Below, piece by piece: positions 13,216 through 19,874 of a stretch of DNA of 22,890 bases (its first letter is position 1; each line of letters begins with the position of its first letter). The DNA comes from a virus. The DNA lies in the IMG/VR virus record IMGVR_UViG_3300009788_000311, positions 1 through 22,890 of that record; one strand, given 5' to 3'. Both the position numbers and the translations under genes were made by a program. The notes below the pieces were generated by a model. It did no database searches. It was not told the DNA's origin and saw only the letters and a list, made by a program, of their open reading frames with translations.

Positions 13216-14514
13216 ATGGACGTACAAGCGGAACTGAAAACTATCAATGAGACTTTCGCAGGGTTCAAGACTCTGAACGAGGAAGCTCTCGCGGAAGTCA
13301 AAAAGTATGGCACTGTCAGCGGCGATCTTGAAGCCAAAATGACGAAGATGTCCGACGACATGGACGCTTCCGAAGTGAAGCTGAACGAGCGGCTCACGGC
13401 TATCGACGCGAAGGCGGAGAAGCTGGAAGTCATGGAGAAACAGATTGAGGACTTCAAGGCTTTCGAGTCCGAAGTTCGGTCTCGCTCCAATCATAACGGT
13501 GGCGCTGGCGGTGACGATGGTGACACCGTTAAGGCGATGCGGAAGTCGATCTTCTGGAAGGCGATTCGCGGTGGACTCACTCCGGACCTGATCGACCTTC
13601 ACAAGACCATCACCGACGACGAGAAGGAATGGCTCGGTGTCTCTGCTCAGAAAGCAATGATTGTCGGCGACGACGAAGCGGGCGGCTACCTCGCTCCCGA
13701 AGAGTACGTGAACGAGATCATCGCGGACACGGTCGAGTTTTCTCCGATTCGGAGTCTTGCTCGAATCCGGACGACTTCTCGGAAGGCTGTCACGATTCCG
13801 AAGAAGACCGGATCAATCTCCGCGTCTTGGGTTGAAGAGACCGGCACTCGCGGCGATTCCGGAAACCCGACTTACGGAATGGAGCGTCTCCAGTCCTACG
13901 AAATGCATGGACTGATCAAGGTCTCAAAGCAGGAACTCGAAGATGCGGCGTTCAACGTCGAAGGCTTCATTCGCGAAGAGCTTTCCGAACAGTTTGGCTC
14001 TGCCGAAGGAACCGCGTTTGTTACCGGAACCGGAACGGGTCAACCCCAGGGCGTTCTTTCGAATGCTTCAGTCACTTCAGTCAATTCCGGTCATGCGACT
14101 CAGATCACGGCTGATGGTCTGATTGATCTGTACTTCGAGCCGAAAGAGATTTACGCGAACAATGGCGTCTTCGTCATGGCGCGTTCGACTCTGAAAGCGA
14201 TCCGGAAACTGAAGGACGGGCAGGGTCAGTACATCTGGACTCCTGGTTTCAAGACGGAAGCCAAACCGGCGACGATCCTCGACCGTCCTTATGTGGTCGC
14301 TCCCGATATGCCGACTATCGCAGCTTCAGCTTATCCGGTCGTCTTTGGCGACTGGCGGCGGGCGTACTACATCCTCGACCGGGTCGTGATGGAAATCATC
14401 ACTGATCCGTATTCGAGTAAGGCGACTGGCATGATCGAGATCAGCGCTCGTAAGCGTGTTGGTGGACAGGTCGTTGCTCCGTTCGCGATCAAGAAACTGA
14501 AGATTTCGGCGTAG
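13216..14514 (+). CDS. Major capsid protein (HK97 fold) with N-terminal delta/scaffold domain
   Basis: Forms the icosahedral shell. The 432-residue product has an N-terminal coiled coil (about 1-95, TFAGFKTLNEEALAEVKKYG onward) acting as built-in scaffold. A Gly-rich linker (NHNGGAGGDDGD) follows, then the HK97 core: GGYLAPEEYVNEII, ARIRTTSRKAVTIPK, SASWVEETG, GFIREELSEQFG, and GTGTGQPQGVL. The protease next door would remove the N-terminal part. AGGAAAGG before ATG 13216 fixes the start; the frame is open further upstream without an SD. There is no sign of truncation. Confidence 0.93.
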   Translation: MDVQAELKTINETFAGFKTLNEEALAEVKKYGTVSGDLEAKMTKMSDDMDASEVKLNERLTAIDAKAEKLEVMEKQIEDFKAFESEVRSRSNHNGGAGGDDGDTVKAMRKSIFWKAIRGGLTPDLIDLHKTITDDEKEWLGVSAQKAMIVGDDEAGGYLAPEEYVNEIIADTVEFSPIRSLARIRTTSRKAVTIPKKTGSISASWVEETGTRGDSGNPTYGMERLQSYEMHGLIKVSKQELEDAAFNVEGFIREELSEQFGSAEGTAFVTGTGTGQPQGVLSNASVTSVNSGHATQITADGLIDLYFEPKEIYANNGVFVMARSTLKAIRKLKDGQGQYIWTPGFKTEAKPATILDRPYVVAPDMPTIAASAYPVVFGDWRRAYYILDRVVMEIITDPYSSKATGMIEISARKRVGGQVVAPFAIKKLKISA

Positions 14515-14520
14515 GTCCTA

Positions 14521-14556
14521 CGCCTTTTGACGGGACCTTTCCGGAAGGTTAGGTCC
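14521..14556 (+). other. Hairpin between capsid and next gene, containing TTCCGGAA
   Basis: GGGACC and GGTCCC (about 14532-14556) flank TTCCGGAA (14539-14546), so the transcript could form a stem with a second inner fold. No T-run follows. It may stabilise the 3' end of the capsid mRNA, or may simply carry a dispersed palindrome. Confidence 0.4.
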
Positions 14557-14581
14557 CATTCAAAAACAGGAGAAAATGAAA

Positions 14582-15082
14582 ATGTCTTCAGTCTTAAATT
14601 CTTTTGATCAAGCGGACGCATCAGGCGACAACAAACTGAATCTCGGTGGAACCGTCGATGTCACGGGAACCATGCAGCGTCACGGCGCAAGCGTCGGCGA
14701 CGCACTGACCTACACGAAAGCGGTTCGGATCACGCTTGCGGAACTGATCGCAGGATACGAACTCGTCGCGGCTGTCACTGGTAAGTCGATCCGGGTCACG
14801 AACTACTATCTTCGGATCATCGGCGGCGCGGCTACCGCTGCGGATGACATTCGCATTCAGGACAACAACGGGACTCCCGTTATCGTCGTTACGGCGGCTG
14901 TGGCGGCTCTGACGGAGAATGCAGAGGTCGCGGGTCTCGGACCCGCTATCGCGAACGTCACGAAGGGCGCGGGATGGATGGCGCTTCTCACGGCGTCGAA
15001 GGCGCTCGATATCGTGGAGACCGGGACAACCATGACGACGCTGACTCACGTTGACGTTATCGTTCAGTATCAGATCGGCTAA
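14582..15082 (+). CDS. Hypothetical structural protein (166 aa), possibly capsid decoration
   Basis: Low-charge, Ala/Thr/Val/Gly-rich protein of likely beta structure (KSIRVTNYYLRIIGGAATAA, PVIVVTAAVAALTENAEVAG). It resembles small head- or fibre-associated proteins in composition only; no family is recognised. AGGAG lies nine bases before ATG 14582 but only three before an ATG at 14576, so I prefer the later start. Its position after the capsid gene suggests a head decoration or accessory protein. Confidence 0.78.
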   Translation: MSSVLNSFDQADASGDNKLNLGGTVDVTGTMQRHGASVGDALTYTKAVRITLAELIAGYELVAAVTGKSIRVTNYYLRIIGGAATAADDIRIQDNNGTPVIVVTAAVAALTENAEVAGLGPAIANVTKGAGWMALLTASKALDIVETGTTMTTLTHVDVIVQYQIG

Positions 15083-15147
15083 TTCCTTCCGGAAGGATTC
15101 GATCAAGTAGAAGAGAGAAAATTCGAAAAGAGGAAGGAAAAAGAACC

Positions 15148-15579
15148 ATGTTCAAACTTGCAGGCAATGTCAAACTGAACCGGGCGATTGACTACGCTCA
15201 GATCACCGCATCCAAAACCGGCGACGTGATTATCGACACTCAGGGCTACGACGATATCTTCTTCATCGTTCACGTCCATGCAGCGACTACCGCTGACGCT
15301 GATCACTACTTCACCATGAAGATGCAAGAGGGAGACGCGGCGGCTCTTGGTGACGCGGCTCTTGTCGCGGACGGAACCACGTATCCGAACCGCTACTTTG
15401 GCGAGTCGCCTTCAGATCGAGCACTCGATCTCACGACTCAGGCGGACGGGTTCATTGTGTTTGGTGTCCGTCTTCACAAGCGGTACGTCCGGCTCATGGC
15501 AATCGAGACCGGAACCTCTGACGTCACGATCAGTGCGGTCGCAGTCCTTGGAAATCCGAAGACCGCTCCGACTGTCTAA
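15148..15579 (+). CDS. Hypothetical structural protein (143 aa), possibly head decoration
   Basis: Beta-rich protein (DVIIDTQGYDDIFFIVHVHA, GFIVFGVRLHKRYVRLMAIE) with the look of small phage structural proteins that sit on or beside the capsid; no family is assigned. AAGGAAAAAGAACC before ATG 15148 is a good ribosome site. A 14 bp perfect palindrome, TCCTTCCGGAAGGA (15084-15097), lies in the gap before it. It ends 84 bases before the connector gene. Confidence 0.78.
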   Translation: MFKLAGNVKLNRAIDYAQITASKTGDVIIDTQGYDDIFFIVHVHAATTADADHYFTMKMQEGDAAALGDAALVADGTTYPNRYFGESPSDRALDLTTQADGFIVFGVRLHKRYVRLMAIETGTSDVTISAVAVLGNPKTAPTV

Positions 15580-15608
15580 CGAAGTCGCCTTTCGCGACGG
15601 TCCAGATG

Positions 15609-15638
15609 AGATCTCGCGCCTTTCGGGGCGCGGGGTCT
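15609..15638 (+). terminator. Strong hairpin, possible terminator or processing site
   Basis: A 12-pair stem (15609-15620 with 15627-15638, core CGCGCC/GGCGCG, outer pairs include G-U) with a six-base loop. A smaller stem, GTCGC/GCGAC, lies just upstream (about 15585-15600). No clear T-run follows, so full termination is doubtful. It could lower expression of the connector genes after the abundant head proteins. Confidence 0.45.
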
Positions 15639-15663
15639 TGTCTATTGCTGTACTGTGGGAGTT

Positions 15664-16356
15664 ATGCCGATCTTTGATCAAATCTCTCTAGCTGAAAGTT
15701 CTTCCGGAAGGGCGCGGTCGCGGGGCGTCGATGTCACGCGGACTGTCAATCCGGAATTCAATCCGGTGACAGCGGCGGATGTAATCGCTCACCTGAAGCT
15801 ACCTTCCGGAAGTTCCGAAACAAACATCGATAGGATTATTGGGGCGGTCGTGGGCGCGATTGAGAAGTATACGAATCGCGGTTATGTTAAACAGACGATC
15901 CGACAGATTCATGATCAAATCGGACCAATGGTTAAGCTTTGGGTTCGTCCCGTCCTAGAGGTCGTTTCTATCCAGACAATTGCTTCTATGGCGGCGGATG
16001 ACCTTGTTTTGATGTCCTCTGACGACTATGCGGTTTCCATCGATAAGGACAAGATTCGACCGCGTTCGGCGTGGCCGACACATCGCGGCTTTTCTTCCTT
16101 CGTCGTCACCTTCAATGTCGGATACAACGATCATCCGGATAGTCCTTCAGGTCCAGAGATTATAACGGCACAAGCGGCGGTCCCGACTGATGTTCACGAA
16201 GCGGTCCTTCAGTGGATTGGTCATCTCTACAACAACCGAGAGGGACAATCTGGAGAAATGAAATATGAGGTCATCGCGAAACGGATTGGAATCATTCCCG
16301 CAAATGTCGCGATCTTGCTTGAAGGCTACCTCGACCGGAGACTGACGCTCTCATGA
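15664..16356 (+). CDS. Head-tail connector protein (gp6-like)
   Basis: Adaptor ring below the portal. The family pattern is seen: NPVTAADVIAHLKLPSGS near the N-terminus, IDRIIGAVVGAIEKYTNRGY, a long beta region (VRPVLEVVSIQTI), VTFNVGYND, and a C-terminal helix, DVHEAVLQWIGHLYNNREG. The length (230 aa) is normal. The start is uncertain: ATG 15664 has GGGAG too close, and GTG 15655 adds three residues with no SD. It overlaps the next gene as ATGA. Confidence 0.85.
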   Translation: MPIFDQISLAESSSGRARSRGVDVTRTVNPEFNPVTAADVIAHLKLPSGSSETNIDRIIGAVVGAIEKYTNRGYVKQTIRQIHDQIGPMVKLWVRPVLEVVSIQTIASMAADDLVLMSSDDYAVSIDKDKIRPRSAWPTHRGFSSFVVTFNVGYNDHPDSPSGPEIITAQAAVPTDVHEAVLQWIGHLYNNREGQSGEMKYEVIAKRIGIIPANVAILLEGYLDRRLTLS

Positions 16357-16730
16357 AACGGACGAAGAAGAGTCGCGCGTCAACCGGAGATCTTCGTTTC
16401 TATCTTGCTCTTGCACGTCCGGAAACTACTCCCGATGATATCGGCGGGAGCCCTCGACAATCATGGACGCTGATCACTGAGCTATGGTGCGACATAATGC
16501 CGCGCTCCGCAAAGGAACGCATGATCGGCGCTCAGCTTCAGGAGATGACTTCTCACTTGATCGAGTCCCACTATTGGGAAGACTGGAAAAAGGGAGACCG
16601 GCTCTCCTACACGGACGCGAACACGGACAAGACACACTACTTCCGGATACTCGCACGGCTTGATATAAATCAGTCGGCTACCCGGCTCTTCTGGGAAGCT
16701 GAAGAGTTCGACGGGTCCAGTGCCGAATAA
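16353..16730 (+). CDS. Head closure / head-tail adaptor protein
   Basis: The 125-residue product resembles the SPP1 gp16/HK97 gp7-like head-tail joining family: GDLRFYLALARPETTPDDIGG, SWTLITELWCDIMPRS, a central TSHLIESHYWEDWKKGDRLSY (compare 'H.I..RY...I..g.Ri.') and a C-terminal strand, TRLFWEAEE. It plugs the connector after packaging. The start overlaps the previous stop (ATGA), and its end overlaps the next gene by 11 bases. Confidence 0.82.
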   Translation: MKRTKKSRASTGDLRFYLALARPETTPDDIGGSPRQSWTLITELWCDIMPRSAKERMIGAQLQEMTSHLIESHYWEDWKKGDRLSYTDANTDKTHYFRILARLDINQSATRLFWEAEEFDGSSAE

Positions 16731-17277
16731 TTCACCTATCGAAGCAAAGCTCATCGGCGCAACCGCACTGAAGCGGAAGTTCAGTCTCATGGATCAGCGA
16801 GTCAGAGGCGCGATGAAGCGTCTTGTCAATGAGCACTCTCGCAAACTCACGAACCGGGCGAAGAAGGAAGCTCCGGTAGACATGGGTCAGCTCAGAGCGT
16901 CCATACGTCCTCAGTTCTTCTCCAACGGTCTAACCTCTCGAATTGCCACGAACACAGGTTACGCGGCGTTTGTGGAGTACGGAACGGGTCCTCTGGGACG
17001 CATGACCGCAAAGAACACACCGAAAGGTTACGTTCACTCTGTCTCGCTCAAACGTCCTCCGCCAGACGTCATCTTCGAGTGGGTCTGGCGGAACCGTAAG
17101 AACATGGGCGGCTCGGGATGGACGAAGTCACAAGCGAAGGGCGTCGCGTTCCTCATTGGAAGAGCAATCGGAAAGCGCGGTCTTCGAGCGCGGGCATTCA
17201 TGGGACCGGCTTACATCGAGACGAAAAAAGAGTTTGAGCGGGACGTTCGGCGCGAGTTCAAAAGGACGGCGAAATAA
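16720..17277 (+). CDS. HK97 gp10-like tail component
   Basis: Begins with GTG 16720, inside the end of the preceding gene. The 185-residue product shows the gp10 pattern: an N-terminal helix, LIGATALKRKFSLMDQRV, then RAKKEAPVDMGQLRASI and GYAAFVEYGTGP. These proteins act at the head-tail junction or in tail assembly. The C-terminus is basic with GRAIGKRGLRARAFMGPAY. No strong SD is seen before the GTG, and there is no alternative start before the conserved core other than internal codons. Confidence 0.85.
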   Translation: MPNNSPIEAKLIGATALKRKFSLMDQRVRGAMKRLVNEHSRKLTNRAKKEAPVDMGQLRASIRPQFFSNGLTSRIATNTGYAAFVEYGTGPLGRMTAKNTPKGYVHSVSLKRPPPDVIFEWVWRNRKNMGGSGWTKSQAKGVAFLIGRAIGKRGLRARAFMGPAYIETKKEFERDVRREFKRTAK

Positions 17278-17699
17278 TGACAGCGATCAAAGGCGGCTCT
17301 TCTCTCTACGGCGTGTCACTCGCGATCTTCCAGAAGGTCTCGGTCGCGTTCCAGGATGTTGGCGAAGTCTTTGACGGATTCCTTCCGGAAGAATTAGACT
17401 CGGTTGATTTTCCATACGCGATTATCGAAGAGATGACCGAAGGGCAAGAGAACCTTTTGAACCGCGCGGTTCGAATGACCGTCGTTACGATCAAGATCTA
17501 CACAGCGTATCGTGGAACGAAACAAGCGAAGCAACTCGCGGGGAAACTTGTAGACGCACTCGAAGAGATGGACCTCTCTCCTGAAGAAGGATGGGTCTTT
17601 CCGAAGACGAAGTATCTCGATACTCATTTCCTACGGGAAGACGACGTCCGCTTCACAGCGATCATGAGATTCGAGGTCATGGCGGAGAAGCTGGCATGA
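17277..17699 (+). CDS. Tail terminator / tail completion protein (DUF3168-like)
   Basis: Likely caps the tail tube and fixes tail length. The 140-residue product has the layout of the family: SLYGVSLAIFQKVSVAFQDV, FDGFLPEE, FPYAIIEE, then the alternating strand-helix part VVTIKIYTAYRGTKQAKQLAGKLVD and a final strand, TAIMRFEVMAEK. The ATG overlaps the preceding stop by one base (TAATG), a coupled arrangement. It overlaps the next gene as ATGA. Confidence 0.82.
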   Translation: MTAIKGGSSLYGVSLAIFQKVSVAFQDVGEVFDGFLPEELDSVDFPYAIIEEMTEGQENLLNRAVRMTVVTIKIYTAYRGTKQAKQLAGKLVDALEEMDLSPEEGWVFPKTKYLDTHFLREDDVRFTAIMRFEVMAEKLA

Positions 17700-18106
17700 G
17701 TGAAGACGAAGAACAACTCGGACCGGGGGAAGAGTGGGAATACTACGACGAAGACGTTCCGGAAGAAGCACCGACCGCGCCTCAATCTCAAGAGGAAATT
17801 GATCAGGAACGCGGTTACTCTGAACTCTCTTGGAAGAACTTCCCGCTCTTCCAGTGTCTCTCCTGTAAGTTCAATCACATCTCTCCGGATGGAAGCGAAG
17901 ACAACATAAAAGCGCACGTCTGGAAGTTTCATCAGATGGCGGAGAATCTCGCTATGAACGCGGCGCTCGAAAGCACGAAGCGTCCGGTCGAAGCAGAACT
18001 CTATGATCCTTCCGGAAGACTGATTGAAGAACGCGACGCGACTGAAGAAGAACGCGCGGAAGATTCCTTTCTTAACTTCGATCCTCCGAAGACCCTCAAC
18101 GGCTAA
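17696..18106 (+). CDS. Hypothetical acidic protein with CCHH zinc-finger-like motif (136 aa)
   Basis: The first ~45 residues are strongly acidic (DEEQLGPGEEWEYYDEDVPE). A central segment FQCLSCKFNH ... AHVWKFHQ has a C-x2-C pair and an H-x4-H pair about 18-20 residues later, a plausible C2H2-like zinc site. The C-terminus is again acidic. Position between tail terminator and tail tube suggests a tail or regulatory role, but zinc fingers are unusual there. The ATG at 17696 overlaps the previous stop. Its stop overlaps the convergent leftward gene by 2 bases. Confidence 0.75.
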   Translation: MSEDEEQLGPGEEWEYYDEDVPEEAPTAPQSQEEIDQERGYSELSWKNFPLFQCLSCKFNHISPDGSEDNIKAHVWKFHQMAENLAMNAALESTKRPVEAELYDPSGRLIEERDATEEERAEDSFLNFDPPKTLNG

Positions 18107-18402
18107 CTGACGAACTGTCTCCAGTCCTCGCACATATCCCGTGCGGTCGTGGGGTGCTTTACGTCATCCACAAAAGGCATTATCGGCTGAAGCTGTTTCC
18201 CCATTGTGAGCACGGTCAAGAATAGATCAAACCCGTTATTCAATTTGTCGAGTTCATCTGGCGAAAGCTTGTACCGCACCGTGACCGCTCCGCTATCGCG
18301 GGACATCACAGCGGGGAGCGTTTCATACTCCACTTGATCTTCTGCGATCTTAATCTTCCGGAAGGAATCGTCTCCTACAAACACTAGATCTTGAGGCGTC
18401 AT
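18103..18402 (-). CDS. Hypothetical protein (99 aa) on the opposite strand of the tail genes
   Basis: Unrecognised soluble protein: MTPQDLVFVGDDSFRKIKIA at the start, a strand region (AVTVRYKLSPDELDKL), then LFLTVLTMGKQLQPIMPFVD. The frame is open further upstream, but ATG 18402 follows TATTCT by six bases, so a leaderless start is likely; no TTGACA or paired TTCCGGAA cassette precedes it. It is convergent with the gene before and divergent from the one after, the signature of an inserted extra gene. A single TTCCGGAA lies inside its 5' coding part (18356-18363). Confidence 0.68.
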   Translation of the reverse strand: MTPQDLVFVGDDSFRKIKIAEDQVEYETLPAVMSRDSGAVTVRYKLSPDELDKLNNGFDLFLTVLTMGKQLQPIMPFVDDVKHPTTARDMCEDWRQFVS

Positions 18403-18457
18403 GGTTTTAGAATACGCGCTTCTCCCGCGCGGGTTCTTTCCGGACCCGATAATTAAC
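18403..18457. promoter_or_regulatory. Divergent promoter: leaderless leftward box and CGCGCG-N16-GATAATTAAC rightward
   Basis: Leftward: TATTCT (complement of about 18409-18414), AAAACC, ATG at 18402. Rightward: CGCGCG (18426-18431), 16 bases, GATAATTAAC (18448-18457), 48 bases before the gene at 18506. The CGCGCG lies inside the palindrome CCCGCGCGGG (18424-18433). The rightward element equals the one at 12059-12090 in both blocks and spacing. Confidence 0.58.
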
Positions 18458-18505
18458 ACTCGAAGAAGGTTCGCGGACGCGGACCGGAAGGAAGGATCAG
18501 GATCT

Positions 18506-18856
18506 ATGGCAAGAGCAACTCTAGTAAAAACGACCGCTCCGGGTCCGTACACGTCTGATGGCGTCGCAGTCACTTGGACAGCGGCGGTCGTTGCTGACAA
18601 AGAGGAATTCGTCATGGAAGGTAATGACTTGCTCCTAGTTCGCAACGAAGACGCATCCCCGCACACGTTCACTATCACGTCGGCGGAAGATCGCATGGGG
18701 CGAGTGGGTCACATTACCGCTCAGTCTCTTGCCGCGTCGGCGTGGGCGGTTCTCGGACCTTTCAAGAAACTGACCGGATGGCAACAGTCAACCGGCGTCC
18801 TCTATATCGAAGCGGACGATATCAATATTGAGTGGGCGGTTATCAAGCTCGCGTAG
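18506..18856 (+). CDS. Hypothetical structural protein (116 aa), paralogue A
   Basis: Beta-rich, low-charge protein with TTAPGPYTSDGVAVTWTAAV, EEFVMEGNDLLLVRNED, HTFTITS and WAVLGPF. It is clearly related to the next gene: both have APG.Y...G...T, A....EEF.M.G..LL...N.D..PHT.TI.S, a V.GPF-type segment, G-W....G.L..EAD...IE..VI+. Such small repeated beta proteins before a tail tube may be tail or virion accessory proteins. AAGGA upstream of ATG 18506 fits an SD. It is the first gene after the candidate promoter at 18426. Confidence 0.75.
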   Translation: MARATLVKTTAPGPYTSDGVAVTWTAAVVADKEEFVMEGNDLLLVRNEDASPHTFTITSAEDRMGRVGHITAQSLAASAWAVLGPFKKLTGWQQSTGVLYIEADDINIEWAVIKLA

Positions 18857-18874
18857 AAGGGAGATTCCGGAAAG

Positions 18875-19228
18875 ATGCCAAGACAAGCACACACACCAGA
18901 CGCGGCTCCGGGTAGCTATCCTACTGCGGGCATCGTCTTGACTCAGACAGCGGCGGATGCCGCAAACCTTGAGGAATTCAAAATGACCGGGCGTGAACTT
19001 TTGATCGCGTGGAATCCGGACGTTGGTCCTCACACCGTTACTATCGACTCGGTTGCAAATCAGCAAGGGCGGACACTAGACGTCACAGCGGATTCAATCG
19101 CGGCGGGAGCAACTCACGTTTATGGACCCTTCACTACAAAGCTCGGATGGGTTCAGGGAGACGGAACGCTAAACTTTGAAGCGGACTCCGCCTTAATCGA
19201 ATTCAGCGTTATTCGGATGCCGACCTGA
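18875..19228 (+). CDS. Hypothetical structural protein (117 aa), paralogue B
   Basis: Tandem paralogue of the gene before it. It has the same order of features: AAPGSYPTAGIVLTQTAADA, EEFKMTGRELLIAWNPD, PHTVTIDSVANQQGR, HVYGPFTTKLGWVQGDGTLN, FEADSALIEFSVIR. Identity looks moderate, spread along the entire length, with no gaps of note, so the duplication is not recent. AAGGGAGA lies ten bases before ATG 18875. It is followed by the tail tube gene, with which it is probably cotranscribed. Confidence 0.75.
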   Translation: MPRQAHTPDAAPGSYPTAGIVLTQTAADAANLEEFKMTGRELLIAWNPDVGPHTVTIDSVANQQGRTLDVTADSIAAGATHVYGPFTTKLGWVQGDGTLNFEADSALIEFSVIRMPT

Positions 19229-19277
19229 TCGAAGATTCCGGAGAGAAGATCTTTCCAGACAGGAGATATAAAACAGA

Positions 19278-19712
19278 ATGGCAAGTCCAGCTATTTCCGC
19301 CTTCGGAACACTACTCCAGATCGGCGACGGCGCGACTCCCGAAGTTTTCGCAACGGTCGCAGAGCTACGGACTATCTCGGGTCCGTCTCTGAACGCCGAT
19401 ACAATCGACGTCACAACTCACAACACGGCGACACCTTTCCGGCGTTTCATCTCCGGACTGATCGACGGTGGAGATGTCACGTTCGATATCAATTTCATCC
19501 CTCAAGAGCCGACGCACTCCTACAGCGCGGGGATCTTGAAAGACGTGGTCAATCGGACTGCTCGAAACCTGAAGATCGTCTTTCCGGACAGTGGCAACAC
19601 TGAATGGATCATCCCAGTTATCTTCGTGAACTTCGAGGTCTCGTCCGACCCCGCCGATGTTCTCATGGCTTCAATCACTGCAAAGGTCGCAGGTCCGCCT
19701 ACGTTCGCGTAA
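19278..19712 (+). CDS. Major tail tube protein
   Basis: The 144-residue product fits the siphovirus tail tube family: ISAFGTLLQIGDGATPEVFA, VAELRTISGPSLNADTIDVT, THNTATPFRRFISGLIDGGDV (a typical 'G..D.G.V' turn), FDINFIP, then IPVIFVNFEVSSDPADVL and ITAKVAGPP. It polymerises into the tail tube around the tape measure protein. AGGAGA lies 11 bases upstream of ATG 19278. Its place before the chaperones and tape measure is standard gene order. Confidence 0.87.
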   Translation: MASPAISAFGTLLQIGDGATPEVFATVAELRTISGPSLNADTIDVTTHNTATPFRRFISGLIDGGDVTFDINFIPQEPTHSYSAGILKDVVNRTARNLKIVFPDSGNTEWIIPVIFVNFEVSSDPADVLMASITAKVAGPPTFA

Positions 19713-19874
19713 CGCGACTTAATCTGCCCTCATAAGGCGGAAACGATCTGAGCGGCGCTACGGAGCGTTTGAGACAAGTGAGGGAGTTCCGGTCCTCTCC
19801 CTCACTTGAATCGTGTCACGGTCTCGATATCGCAAGGAATCGGGGTCATAGGAAGACCGGAGAAAGAAGATTCG
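19713..19874 (+). other. Structured gap with a 12 bp perfect hairpin after the tail tube gene
   Basis: No gene. CAAGTGAGGGAG (19775-19786) pairs perfectly with CTCCCTCACTTG (19797-19808) around a ten-base loop. A smaller fold (CGCT ACGG AGCG) lies upstream at about 19756-19767. No T-run follows the large stem. It may be a partial terminator or RNase III site setting the ratio of tube protein to chaperone. Confidence 0.6.

Noticed and set aside
12990-13602. Two long minus-strand frames (about 165 codons each)
   Set aside because: They overlap each other and the protease and capsid genes and are low in start signals.
14621-15106. 161-codon minus-strand frame
   Set aside because: Antisense to the structural gene at 14582-15082, very Arg/Ser rich, typical of a shadow frame.
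17624-18133. 169-codon minus-strand frame
   Set aside because: Overlaps the coupled rightward genes, and the better-supported minus gene there is 18103-18402.
18403-18696. N-terminal extension of the leftward gene at 18103
   Set aside because: The frame is open, but it would run antisense through the rightward gene at 18506 and over the promoter; ATG 18402 sits correctly behind a -10 box.
1838-18872. TTCCGGAA as a DNA uptake sequence
   Set aside because: Known uptake words belong to host genomes of other groups, and the close tie to phage promoter geometry favours a regulatory site; the host genome would have to be counted to exclude it fully.
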